From positions 62,001 to 126,000 of the forward strand of contig NZ_BMQC01000011.1 of assembly GCF_014647915.1 (NCBI RefSeq): DNA of 64,000 nucleotides. Direction: 5' to 3'. Source of the DNA: Pilimelia terevasa (lineage in GTDB: Bacteria > Actinomycetota > Actinomycetes > Mycobacteriales > Micromonosporaceae). The translations under genes were made by a program, and so were the position numbers. Positions 17,521-25,410 of this stretch are shown in pieces. Numbering within the stretch: the first letter of the stretch is position 1; each line of letters opens with the position of its first letter. The notes below the pieces were generated by a model, which saw only the letters and a list, made by a program, of their open reading frames with translations, made no database searches and was not told the origin of the DNA.

Positions 17521-19233
17521 TCACCGCCGGCCCCCGATGAGGGGGGTCTTGCTGACCAGCAGCGGGCCTAGCTGTAGGTGTTGCAGGTCGGACCCGTCGA
17601 GGACGGCGAGGGCGCCGGCGGCGGTGCGGGCGATGGGCTGGCCGTGCAGGTTCAGTGAGGTGTTGAGCAGGATCCCGCGCCCAGTGGCCTGCTGGTAGGC
17701 GGTCAGGATGGCGGCGAGGCCGGTGTCGGTGTGGTCGTCGACGATCTGTGGCCGGCAGGTCAGGTCCGCGGGGTGGACCGCGGCGATCATCTCGGGCAGG
17801 GCGTCGGCGCGGGCGGGCATGGCCAGCATCATGTGCGGGCTGGGCAGCTTCTTCGGGTTGTGCAGGTAGTCGTGCTGGCGGCTGGCGAGCACGGCGGGGG
17901 CGAACGGCATCCAGAAGTCGCGCTGCTTGACAAGCCGGTTCAGGATCCGCGGCAGGTCGGGGTTGGCGGGGTCGGCGAGGATGGACCGGTTGCCCAGGGC
18001 GCGGGCGCCGAACTCCATCCGCCCCGCCGCCCGACCGACGATTTCGCCGCGGGCGACCAGCGCCGCGACCGCGGCGGCTGGGTCGGCAGGGTGCTCGACG
18101 TGGTAGCCGGGCCGGTCGGCCAGGGCCGCGGCGGCGTCGGCTTCGGTGATGTCGTCGCCGAGGTAGCAGTCCGCCAGCGGCGCGACGTCGGCGTGCCCGT
18201 ATTCGTCGGCGGTGTGCTGGTACAGGGCACCCAGCGGAAGGCTCTCGTCGCCGCAGGACGGGAACGCGGCGAAGCTGTCGACGCCGGGCAGGGCGGCGAG
18301 GCGCTGGTTTGCCTTGACGTTCATGAACACCCCGCCGGCGGCGAGGACGTCGCGGATGCCGGTGTGCGCGACGGCGGCGGCGGTCCAGTCGGCGAGGAGG
18401 TTCTCGGTGAACAGCTGCAGTCCGGCGAAGACGTCGTCGAAGCGGCGGCCTTGCAGCCGGGCGGCGATCCGCGGCCAGCTGCGCTCCACCGACGCGGTGG
18501 TGGTGCGGCGGAAGGTGAGTCCGTCGGCGGAGAGCTTGAGGAAGTCGCCGTAGACCGCAGCGACCTGGCTGGCCCGGCCGGGATCGGCGTGGGGGGCCAT
18601 GCCCATGAGCTTGTACTCGTCCTCGTGCGGGGTGAAGCCGTGGGCGTGGGTGGTCCAGAAGTACAGCAGCCCGAGACTGTTGCGCAGGTCCGTGCGCGCT
18701 ACCTCGGTCGCGTGGCCGTTGCGCCAGACGGTGATGGTGGCGCAGGCGCCGTCGCCGAACCCGTCGCAGGTCAGCACCAGGTAGGGGCGGGCGGGGTCGG
18801 CGCGTAGGCCGTAGTAGGCGGTGGCGGCGTGGGTGCGGTGGTGTTCGTAGAAGCTGACCGGCGCCTTCACGCCCACGCCGGCGAGGGCGTCGGTGACCTG
18901 GCGGCGGTTGGCCGGGGAGTCGTCGGCGAGCAGTTGCACCTCGTGGCGGGCGACGCCGGGTCGGCGGTGGAAGTCGACGAGCCGGCGCAGGAACTCCTCA
19001 CGCGGGCAGTGCGCGACCGGGCCGGTGCGGGCGCCGTAGGCGACGGCGGTCACGTCGGCCGGATCCGCGGCGACGTGGCGCAGGCATGCGGCGATCGCCT
19101 CGCGGGGGAAGCCGATGTGTCCCTTGTTCCGGGTCAGGCGTTCCTCCTGCACGCAGTAGATCAGCCGGCCGTCGACGGCGATGGCGGCCGCGGAGTTGGC
19201 GCCGGCATGCAGGGCGAGGGTCAGGGCGGTCAC
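17521..19233 (-). CDS. NodU/CmcH-family O-carbamoyltransferase
   Basis: A 570-residue carbamoyltransferase that activates carbamoyl phosphate as carbamoyl-adenylate and transfers it to a hydroxyl group. The N-terminal HSP70/Kae1-like domain carries CVQEERLTRNKGHIGFP near residue 30 and metal-binding histidines in YEHHRTHAATAYY near 130. The C-terminal YrdC-like domain carries the hallmark GRMEFGARALGNRSILADP near residue 390, then FWMPFAPAVL. The start at 19233 overlaps the stop of the upstream radical SAM gene (GTGA), so it belongs to the same operon. By context the acceptor would be the modified 53-aa peptide or a compound derived from it, which is inference. All key motifs look intact. Confidence 0.93.
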   Translation of the reverse strand: MTALTLALHAGANSAAAIAVDGRLIYCVQEERLTRNKGHIGFPREAIAACLRHVAADPADVTAVAYGARTGPVAHCPREEFLRRLVDFHRRPGVARHEVQLLADDSPANRRQVTDALAGVGVKAPVSFYEHHRTHAATAYYGLRADPARPYLVLTCDGFGDGACATITVWRNGHATEVARTDLRNSLGLLYFWTTHAHGFTPHEDEYKLMGMAPHADPGRASQVAAVYGDFLKLSADGLTFRRTTTASVERSWPRIAARLQGRRFDDVFAGLQLFTENLLADWTAAAVAHTGIRDVLAAGGVFMNVKANQRLAALPGVDSFAAFPSCGDESLPLGALYQHTADEYGHADVAPLADCYLGDDITEADAAAALADRPGYHVEHPADPAAAVAALVARGEIVGRAAGRMEFGARALGNRSILADPANPDLPRILNRLVKQRDFWMPFAPAVLASRQHDYLHNPKKLPSPHMMLAMPARADALPEMIAAVHPADLTCRPQIVDDHTDTGLAAILTAYQQATGRGILLNTSLNLHGQPIARTAAGALAVLDGSDLQHLQLGPLLVSKTPLIGGRR

Positions 19234-20621
19234 GAGATGGCTCCGGCGGGCTGGCGGGTGGGAATGTCGAGCAGGTCGGTGAACCACTGCCACTCGGCGA
19301 ACTTCAGCTCGGCCAGCCGGGTCAGGTCCCCGGCCCGGGACTCGTGCAGCCCGGCGAGGACGGGCCGGACATGCTGGGCGTACCAGTCGGACAGCTGGGC
19401 GTCGAGGTCGGCGATCTCGGGGTCGGCGAACCGGAAGCCGCGGTGGAACGGTGCGGCATCGAGCAGGCCGTCGTCGCGGATGCGGCGCTCGGCGACCGTG
19501 CCGGGGATGACCAGCAGCCGCGAGCGGGCCAGGAACTGCGGGACCCGGTGGCGGCCGAACTCCTCCAGGGCGGCCAGCTCGGCGCGCAGGGCGGGCAGGG
19601 TTTGCCAGGGGTGCCAGAGGATGTAGCTGGCCACGGTGGTGATGCCGGCGGCATCAGCCGCCGCCACCACGCGGCGCAGGTGGTCCAGGTCCTGACGTTT
19701 GCCGTACAGGCGGTGCAGCGTGTCCGGGTTGAGCGACTCCACGCCGATGAGCAGTACGTCGACGCCGGCTTCGGCGAGCAGGGTGATGGCTTCGCCGGTG
19801 AGGGTCTCGGACCGGATGTTCATGCTCAACCCCACCCGCCCAGCCAGGCCGTGGGCGTGGAGGGCGTCGCGGAGTTGGCCGGCGCGGCGGATGCAGGCGT
19901 CGCGGGTGCCGCCGAAGTCGACGTCGTCCATGGAGAAGCGGGTGGCGCCGGTCAGCTCGTGCAGGTGGGCGATGTCGGCGACCGCAGCGGCGATGGGGAG
20001 TTCGGTCCAGCCGGCGCCGAGGTCGGCGTTGTAGGCGCAGAAGGTGCAGCGGGATCGGCAGCCGCGGCTGGCCGACACCGACACCACCGCCTCCGGCTGC
20101 CGAGCCACATCCTCGGCGGTGAGGTCGAGCAGCGAGGTGTGGCCGCGCAGCGCGTCCGCCGCATCGGCGGCGACCGCGGCCACGAGCGGGTCGCGGGCGG
20201 GCCCGCTGTTGGGGTGCAGGCCGACGACGTGGTCGACGGCGCCGTGGGCGCGCAGCTCCGCGGCGGCGCTGGTGGCCAGCGGCCCGAACCCGAGCACCGC
20301 GACCGCGTGCCGGAAACGGGCGGCGGCCAGTTCGTCGGCGATCTCGGCCAGCCGCGGCCCGTAGGCGTCGGAGGTCCACAGGTGCACGATCAGCACGTCG
20401 AACCCGCCACCTGCGAGCACGTCGGCGAGCGGAGAGGCGTTGGCGGCGCGGTTGTAGGCGTCCAGCAGGCAAACGTGGTGGCCGCGGGCGCGTAGGTGGG
20501 CATGCAGGGCGAGCGCTTCGCCGTCGACGTGGTGCTGCTTGAACCCGCCCTCGTACAGGCTCGGCGCCCACAGCAGGATCCGCGCCCGCCGGGTCGGGGT
20601 CAGCACTCGCAGCGCCGGCAT
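19230..20621 (-). CDS. B12-binding-type radical SAM enzyme
   Basis: A 463-residue enzyme. An N-terminal cobalamin-binding-like Rossmann domain (about residues 14-135; LHAHLRARGHHVCLLDAYN, then DVLIVHLWTSDAYGPRL) is followed by a radical SAM barrel with the cluster motif CRSRCTFC (CxxxCxxC) and an HxxxR-free core containing LLIGVESLNPDTLHRLYG. Members of this class often methylate unactivated carbons or rearrange skeletons. The frame stays open far upstream, but that part lies inside the other radical SAM gene. The ATG at 20621 gives a normal length and a 22-base overlap with the upstream gene. It is cotranscribed with the SPASM maturase and carbamoyltransferase. Confidence 0.88.
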   Translation of the reverse strand: MPALRVLTPTRRARILLWAPSLYEGGFKQHHVDGEALALHAHLRARGHHVCLLDAYNRAANASPLADVLAGGGFDVLIVHLWTSDAYGPRLAEIADELAAARFRHAVAVLGFGPLATSAAAELRAHGAVDHVVGLHPNSGPARDPLVAAVAADAADALRGHTSLLDLTAEDVARQPEAVVSVSASRGCRSRCTFCAYNADLGAGWTELPIAAAVADIAHLHELTGATRFSMDDVDFGGTRDACIRRAGQLRDALHAHGLAGRVGLSMNIRSETLTGEAITLLAEAGVDVLLIGVESLNPDTLHRLYGKRQDLDHLRRVVAAADAAGITTVASYILWHPWQTLPALRAELAALEEFGRHRVPQFLARSRLLVIPGTVAERRIRDDGLLDAAPFHRGFRFADPEIADLDAQLSDWYAQHVRPVLAGLHESRAGDLTRLAELKFAEWQWFTDLLDIPTRQPAGAIS

Positions 20622-21811
20622 GGCGTGGCCACCTCCCCCCGGAACGCGGCCATCGTCGCCGAGGAGAACCACACCTGGTCCAGGTCGTCGGTCAGCAGGT
20701 TCCCGCACCGCATGGCTGGGTTCTCCACACCGAAGATGCAGGGGTAGATGTCGGCGCGCTGGTCCACGGCGAAGCCGACGGTGCCGCTGCCGCACGGCTC
20801 GTCGGGGTTGATCGTCTCGATCTCCACCGCGTGCAGCCGGGCCAGCCGCGCGCACTCCGGCACGAGCGTGCCCATGATCTGCGCGTCGTCGAGGGTGTGC
20901 GCGACCGTGGAGCGGCCGACGGGCTTCTGCGGGAAGAACTTGAACCGCGAACAGCCCACCTGCACGCCGACCTTGACGATCTGCTCCAGCTCGGCAAGGT
21001 TCATCCGGTTGACCACCGTGTTGATCACCGGGGTGGCGAACTGCGCGATCTGCTCGATCCCCGCCAGCGTCCGGGCGAACGAGCGGGGGGCGCCGCGGAT
21101 CAGCTCGTGCGTGGCGGCGGTGCCGCCGTCGAGTGATACCTGCACCGTGCCGACACCCAGCTCGCGCAGCCGGGTGAGGGTGCGTGGGGGTAGGACGGTG
21201 GCGTTGGTGCTGACCCCGAACCCCATCCCGCGGCCCAGGATCTCGCCGGCGATGTCGAAGAACCCGTCCAGCATCAGGCTCGCCCCGCCGGTGACGTAGA
21301 CGTCGAAGACGCCGTAGTCGTCGAGCCGCCCTATCACCTCCCGCCACGTCTCGGTCGGCAGCAGGAACGGGTCGGCTTTCGGGCCGCCGGAGCAGTAGCA
21401 GTGCAGGCACTTCTGATTGCACACGGTGAACGGCTGCAGGTGCACCCACATCGGTTTCAGCACCGGCAACGCGGGCCGGCGCTCAGCGATTGCGCGGCCG
21501 GCCCCGTCCAGGTCCGCCGCGGTGACCGCAGTCGGGCGCTCGTCGGCGGCGACCAGCACGTCCTGGTCGAGAAGGCTGGCGACGATCTCCGCCCAGCCGG
21601 CCTCGGTGATCGGGTCCAGGCCGGGCACGTGCACCGCCGGCGACGGCGCGGCGGCGGGCCGGGACCGGTGGTGCAGCAGCACCAGCGCGACGGCGGCGGG
21701 GTGCAGGTTGAAGATGCGCCGCGGCCGGCCCCGCCACGCCAACGCCCCGAAGTGCTCATGCCGCAGCCGCAGATCCGGCGCGACGGTGATAGCCGCTGGA
21801 AGTACCGACAC
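20600..21811 (-). CDS. radical SAM/SPASM peptide maturase with PqqD-like N-terminus
   Basis: A 403-residue radical SAM enzyme. The first 90 residues resemble a PqqD-type precursor-binding (RRE) domain (HFGALAWRGRPRRIFNLHP). The barrel follows, with FTVCNQKCLHCYC (CxxxCxxC), VYVTGGASL and VQVSLDGGTAATHELIRGAP. A C-terminal SPASM-like cysteine set includes CGSGTVGF, IYPCIFG, RCGNLL and PCRRCEC, which should bind auxiliary iron-sulfur clusters. This layout is that of RiPP maturases. The GTG at 21811 is chosen for the purine-rich GGAAGGGGGG site before it. It begins 59 bases after the candidate precursor gene. The exact chemistry cannot be read from sequence. Confidence 0.9.
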   Translation of the reverse strand: MSVLPAAITVAPDLRLRHEHFGALAWRGRPRRIFNLHPAAVALVLLHHRSRPAAAPSPAVHVPGLDPITEAGWAEIVASLLDQDVLVAADERPTAVTAADLDGAGRAIAERRPALPVLKPMWVHLQPFTVCNQKCLHCYCSGGPKADPFLLPTETWREVIGRLDDYGVFDVYVTGGASLMLDGFFDIAGEILGRGMGFGVSTNATVLPPRTLTRLRELGVGTVQVSLDGGTAATHELIRGAPRSFARTLAGIEQIAQFATPVINTVVNRMNLAELEQIVKVGVQVGCSRFKFFPQKPVGRSTVAHTLDDAQIMGTLVPECARLARLHAVEIETINPDEPCGSGTVGFAVDQRADIYPCIFGVENPAMRCGNLLTDDLDQVWFSSATMAAFRGEVATPCRRCEC

Positions 21812-21870
21812 CCTGACCCCCCTTCCCGGGTGGTGGGGCGGGCCTGCTGGCGCCCGCCCCACCACGACCA

Positions 21871-22032
21871 TCACTTCGCCGCCGACACCTGGCGGTCAGC
21901 GGTCGCGGCCTGCTTGCCGGTCGGGAACGGACGGTCCGGGGCGACTGTGCCCGAGTAGGTCCGGTGGCCGATCGACAGCGACGCCGCCGCGGTCGTCTCG
22001 TACGCCGTCACCGGCGGATACGTCGAGGACAT
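21871..22032 (-). CDS. candidate RiPP precursor, 53 aa
   Basis: A short gene directly in front of the radical SAM maturase. ATG at 22032 with a near-perfect AGGAGG eight bases upstream, the best ribosome binding site in this operon. The peptide starts MSSTYPPVTAYETTAAASLS, continues with IGHRTYSGTVAPDRPFPTG and ends QVSAAK. It has no cysteine; Tyr, His, Arg, Thr and Ser are concentrated in the middle. It fits a substrate for C-C or C-O crosslinking, methylation and carbamoylation, and the maturase has a PqqD-like domain to bind it. I do not recognise the family. A regulatory peptide or a non-RiPP small protein is possible. Confidence 0.75.
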   Translation of the reverse strand: MSSTYPPVTAYETTAAASLSIGHRTYSGTVAPDRPFPTGKQAATADRQVSAAK

Positions 22033-22063
22033 GCCGATACCTCCTGCGATATCGCTGGGTTTC

Positions 22064-22080
22064 AGCGGGTACCTCCCGCT
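22064..22080 (-). promoter_or_regulatory. small hairpin in the leader of the precursor gene
   Basis: AGCGGG and CCCGCT pair across a five-base loop about 32 bases upstream of the 53-aa precursor start. On the minus strand the loop displays a GGAGGTACC, resembling the true ribosome binding site downstream (GGAGGTATC). It may be a decoy or a regulator half-site. I infer only that the leader is structured. Confidence 0.4.
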
Positions 22081-22124
22081 ATCTACTCATTGACCCACCG
22101 CCCGCGCCGTGAGGCCAGAAGGCC

Positions 22125-22162
22125 GATCTGTACAAGTAGGAGGGTCGCTACTTGTACAGATC
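22125..22162. promoter_or_regulatory. perfect 15-bp inverted repeat, probable operator
   Basis: GATCTGTACAAGTAG and CTACTTGTACAGATC are exact inverted repeats around an eight-base spacer. The right arm overlaps the stop codon of the XRE regulator, and the repeat lies about 95-130 bases upstream of the 53-aa precursor gene. A single related copy lies upstream of the lanthipeptide operon (16769-16783). No T-run follows on the minus strand, so an operator is more likely than a terminator, and the regulator ending inside it is the obvious candidate binder. Confidence 0.65.
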
Positions 22163-22481
22163 ACCGTCCGGCGCCGCCGGGCCCGTCGTGCGATGCTCCC
22201 GACCCCGCCGCGCGCCGGCGACGGTCTGCGGCCAGTTGCTGAGCCCGCACCGGCGGCCACAGCGCCTCCAGCTCCCCACCAGCGACGAGGACCTTGTCGC
22301 AGCTGGCGGCCAGCTCCCGCGACGGCCAGCGCTCTGCCCGCTCGGTCTTGGCGACGGTCTGCGCGCTTTGAAAGACGAGGTCGGCCAACCCCTGCTGGGA
22401 CAGCCCGCGCCGGATCCGCCATGAGCGCAGGGCGGCACCGAAGCGATGCGCCGGCGACGCGTCCGGGGTCAGGTCACTCAT
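22161..22481 (-). CDS. XRE-family transcriptional regulator, 106 aa
   Basis: A 106-residue DNA-binding protein. The helix-turn-helix lies at about residues 15-70: FGAALRSWRIRRGLSQQGLA then VFQSAQTVAKTERAERWPS, followed by the GGELEALWPP tail common in actinomycete XRE regulators. The ATG at 22481 is used; earlier in-frame residues look non-coding. It is transcribed towards the 53-aa precursor and ends within the perfect inverted repeat, which suggests it controls that operon and possibly the lanthipeptide operon through the shared motif. It has no ligand-binding domain. Confidence 0.85.
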   Translation of the reverse strand: MSDLTPDASPAHRFGAALRSWRIRRGLSQQGLADLVFQSAQTVAKTERAERWPSRELAASCDKVLVAGGELEALWPPVRAQQLAADRRRRAAGSGASHDGPGGAGR

Positions 22482-22539
22482 CCGGCCGGCCACAGCCACC
22501 ACCACCCGGGCCACCGCAGCCGGCACCGCGCAGGGGGCA

Positions 22540-22575
22540 CCCGGCCGGCGGGAGCTGGAATCTCCGCCGGCCGGG
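22540..22575. terminator. stem-loop between M28 peptidase and regulator
   Basis: CCCGGCCGGCGG pairs with CCGCCGGCCGGG around a 12-base loop. It lies downstream of the minus-strand M28 peptidase gene and upstream of the regulator gene, so it probably ends the peptidase transcript. No U-rich tail is present on the minus strand, as is common for actinomycete terminators. Confidence 0.55.
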
Positions 22576-22647
22576 GCTTTCCCCAACCCCCTCCGCTCGC
22601 CCCTCGGGTGGGCGAACGTCTTTCACCCGGCCGAAGCCGGACGCGGT

Positions 22648-24504
22648 TCACGCGCCGCTCCAGGTGAGCCGGCCCGCTTCGGCCATCACGTCGAACAGCG
22701 CCTCCGCATGCCCCGCGTCGACCGGCAAGCCGGTGGCGGTGGCGGCGCGCGCGGCGAGCAGCGGCACCGGGCTGGCGTCATCGACGGCGTGCGCGAGGGC
22801 GACCAGCCGGGCGTAGTCGGCCGGCCCGTCACCCAGCAGCCCCGCGAGCCGGCGGCGGCCGGCGGTGTTCAGCGCCTCGGCCAGGGCGTGCAGGGTCCAG
22901 GGGCCGGTCCAGCCGCGTAGCGGCACCCGCCCCACCGGCAGGCTCGTGACCGGCGGGGGCAGCGCCGGGGCGAGGCGGTGGGCGTGTTCGGCGACCTCCT
23001 TGCGCCGCGCCTCGACGTCGAGCAGCCCGCTGGGGTGCCAGCGGCTCAGGACATCGAGGCCGCCATGCGCGGAGTCGACGGCAGCGACGAGATCCGCGGT
23101 GGTGGGCTGGCGTGGGCCGCTGTCGCCGAGCAGGTCGGTGATGCGGCGCAACGCGAGGTCCGTGGCGGCGTCGGTGACCTCGGTCAGCGCCGGCCCGCCG
23201 ATACACAGCGCCGTGACCGCGACGGCGGCGGTGATGGCGCCGAGCCGCAGCTCGGGGTAGGAGATCGTGGCCGGGGTGTCGCCGCTGGTGTGCTGGTACC
23301 TGTTCGGTTGCCGGCTGAGCCGGGCGGCGGGGATGCCGATGGCCGGGTCGGCGTAGAGGGCGTGGTCGCCTGCGCCGACGAACGGCACGACACCACGCGC
23401 CCAGGTCGGCAGCCGCACGGTGCCGGCGTAGGAGCGGACGTCCGGCTGGACCGCCCGGGCGGCGGCTTCCAGGGCACCGGCCAGCGGCGAGGGCTGGTGA
23501 TCGGGCGACCCCTCGATCGTGAGGGTCCCGCCGCACAGCTGGGGATCTCCGCCCAGGGAGTCCAGGCACAGCACGAACTCCGGGCCGGCGTCGCCGGTGT
23601 CGGCGATGTCGTGCAGGAACGCCGCCGTACCGACCGTCTCCGGCGCCCACAGGAATGCGAGGTCGGGGCCGGCGTTGGCGCCGAAGATGGAGTAGGCGGC
23701 GTAGGCGATCGAGGTCAGTGCGGCGGCGCCGGAGGCGTTGTCGTCCGCGCCCGGGCCGGCGTGGCACAGGTGCGCGGACAGAAGCCCGTGCGGGCGCCCC
23801 TGGCGGCGGACCTTGCGGCGGGCGTAGACCAGCGGCATCGCCGCCGGCGGGTCGCCTTCGACGAAGACGTGGACGTACTCGCCGGCGTCGGCGGCGTGCT
23901 GGAGCCGGGCGGCGTGCTGCAGCGACACCGAGAACACCGGCAGCCGGGTGCCGTCGGCGGCCTCCAGCCGCTCGACCAGCGAGGCATCGATGTTCGACCT
24001 GCGGTCCGTGCGGACGGCTACGCCGATCGCGCCCTGGTCGGCGAGCTGCTCCAACCGCGCATCGAGTGCCAACCGCGGCGTGGGCGGTAGGAGGTAGAAC
24101 GCGCCACTGATACGCCGGTCGGGGCTGCGTTCCAGGTCCACGACCGGGCCGGTCAGCCCGGTCGGCGGGGTGGCCGCGCAGCCGCGGGCCATGGTGCAGG
24201 GCTGCTCGGGGTAGGCGATCAGCGGGGCGCCGTCGCCGTTGATCGTCAGGGTCGCCGTCCGCACGGCCGGGGCGGTGCTGGGGGCGTGGTTCCACCAGTG
24301 GGCGTCCGCGGTGCCGGGTAGGTAGTGCCGCACGTGCACCTCGAGCCCGGCCCGGTCGGCGCGGGCGGCGACGAGTTCGGCGGCGGCGAGCAGCCCCTGG
24401 CCGCCCTGGGTCCGGTCGTGGCCGGCCAGCGTGGTCAGGTCGGTGCGCAGGGCGGCGGTGGAGATGACGTCGCCGTAGGCGGTGGCCAGGTCGGTCAAGC
24501 GCAC
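22648..24504 (-). CDS. M28-family zinc aminopeptidase-like protein
   Basis: A 618-residue protein with an M28 peptidase domain. The dinuclear-zinc segment SAHLCHAGPGADDNASGAA lies near residue 250; ETVGTAAFL and LDSLGG follow, and a later histidine region includes GDHALYADPAIGIPA and YQHTSGDT. There is no signal peptide, so it should act in the cytoplasm, unlike most secreted M28 enzymes; a C-terminal helical domain of about 150 residues is added. GTG at 24504 with GAAAGG eight bases upstream. Its place beside the radical SAM operon makes it a candidate for removing a leader or trimming a RiPP, which is inference. It is set off from both neighbours by stem-loops. Confidence 0.82.
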   Translation of the reverse strand: MRLTDLATAYGDVISTAALRTDLTTLAGHDRTQGGQGLLAAAELVAARADRAGLEVHVRHYLPGTADAHWWNHAPSTAPAVRTATLTINGDGAPLIAYPEQPCTMARGCAATPPTGLTGPVVDLERSPDRRISGAFYLLPPTPRLALDARLEQLADQGAIGVAVRTDRRSNIDASLVERLEAADGTRLPVFSVSLQHAARLQHAADAGEYVHVFVEGDPPAAMPLVYARRKVRRQGRPHGLLSAHLCHAGPGADDNASGAAALTSIAYAAYSIFGANAGPDLAFLWAPETVGTAAFLHDIADTGDAGPEFVLCLDSLGGDPQLCGGTLTIEGSPDHQPSPLAGALEAAARAVQPDVRSYAGTVRLPTWARGVVPFVGAGDHALYADPAIGIPAARLSRQPNRYQHTSGDTPATISYPELRLGAITAAVAVTALCIGGPALTEVTDAATDLALRRITDLLGDSGPRQPTTADLVAAVDSAHGGLDVLSRWHPSGLLDVEARRKEVAEHAHRLAPALPPPVTSLPVGRVPLRGWTGPWTLHALAEALNTAGRRRLAGLLGDGPADYARLVALAHAVDDASPVPLLAARAATATGLPVDAGHAEALFDVMAEAGRLTWSGA

Positions 24505-24546
24505 GGAACTGCCTTTCGCGGAGCGGTTTCGGGCATGGCGGGATGG

Positions 24547-24588
24547 CCGCGCCGGCCCGTCGGACGGGGAACCTCGGGGCCGGCGCGG
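24547..24588. terminator. stem-loop between GPP34 and M28 genes
   Basis: CCGCGCCGGCCC pairs with GGGCCGGCGCGG across an 18-base loop in the 150-base gap after the GPP34 stop on the minus strand. Position and strength suggest termination of the permease-amidase-GPP34 transcript. Confidence 0.5.
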
Positions 24589-24654
24589 AGCCGGGGCGCT
24601 GCTAACGGGGTCGGAGGCCGGGCTCGGCGCGCGGTCGGCGCGGCGGGTGGGCGG

Positions 24655-25410
24655 TTAGGTGTAGACGGCGGTGGCGGCGTCGCCGATCGCTGCCTTGGTG
24701 ACGGTGCCGATGATCGGCAGGCCGGCCAGCGGTCCGCCGGCGTAGCGGGTGGGGAGCCGGTCGATCGCGTCGGCGACGGCGGCGCGGACCTCGGGGACGG
24801 CTTGGTTGAAGAAGAACATCCGGTCGTGCAGCCCGAGCGCGTGCACGAGCACGCACAGCCCGTCGGTAACCGGATCCGGGGCCAGGCCCTTGACGATGTC
24901 CTGCCCGTCTACCGCGTCCCGGGCCCGCGCCCGGACGCGGACATTGAGGCCGCCGTCGGCGAGCGTGTGCCGCGGACCGAGCAGCCGACGGTGCACCGGC
25001 CGAAGCCGCCCGGCCACGACCAGGTACGCCTGGGTCCGCTCATACAGGCCGGGCGCGATCAACCCCAGCGCGGTCGGCAGGGACAGGGTGCCGCCATGGA
25101 CCCGCAGCCGGCCCATCGCCTCGGCCAGCAGCCGGTCCGTCGGCGGCTGCGCGAAGGACCGCACGAACACCCGCGTGTGATCGACGGTGGCGACCCCGGC
25201 GATCAGCAGGTCGGCCAGCGTCGCCCCCGCCAGGGCGACGGCCAGAGAGCGGGGGTTGACCAGGAGCTTGAACCGGCGGTCCTCGTCGTGGGCGAACAGG
25301 AACACCTCATCGCGCACCGTCAACGTGTGGGCGCCGCGGTCGCGGGCGTCGGCCGGGATCCGCTGCACCGCCACCACCCGCTCCCCAACGACCGCCCGCC
25401 CGGCGGTCAC
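24655..25410 (-). CDS. GPP34 (GOLPH3-like) protein
   Basis: A 251-residue protein of the GPP34 family, related to eukaryotic GOLPH3/Vps74, which binds phosphoinositides at membranes. Bacterial, mainly actinobacterial, members are often encoded near secondary-metabolite genes but have no settled role. The typical N-terminal pattern is DEVFLFAHDE then LAVALAGATLADLLIAGVAT; a C-terminal hydrophobic region contains MFFFNQAVPEV. The GTG at 25410 overlaps the stop of the amidase gene (GTGA), so the two are coupled. A peripheral membrane location is expected by analogy. I cannot connect it mechanistically to the RiPP genes. Confidence 0.85.
   Translation of the reverse strand: MTAGRAVVGERVVAVQRIPADARDRGAHTLTVRDEVFLFAHDEDRRFKLLVNPRSLAVALAGATLADLLIAGVATVDHTRVFVRSFAQPPTDRLLAEAMGRLRVHGGTLSLPTALGLIAPGLYERTQAYLVVAGRLRPVHRRLLGPRHTLADGGLNVRVRARARDAVDGQDIVKGLAPDPVTDGLCVLVHALGLHDRMFFFNQAVPEVRAAVADAIDRLPTRYAGGPLAGLPIIGTVTKAAIGDAATAVYT

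Noticed and set aside
20622-21449. N-terminal 276 residues of a 739-residue frame that includes the B12-type radical SAM gene
   Set aside because: This part overlaps the SPASM radical SAM gene in another frame and shows no protein-like pattern; the ATG at 20621 gives the expected domain boundary.
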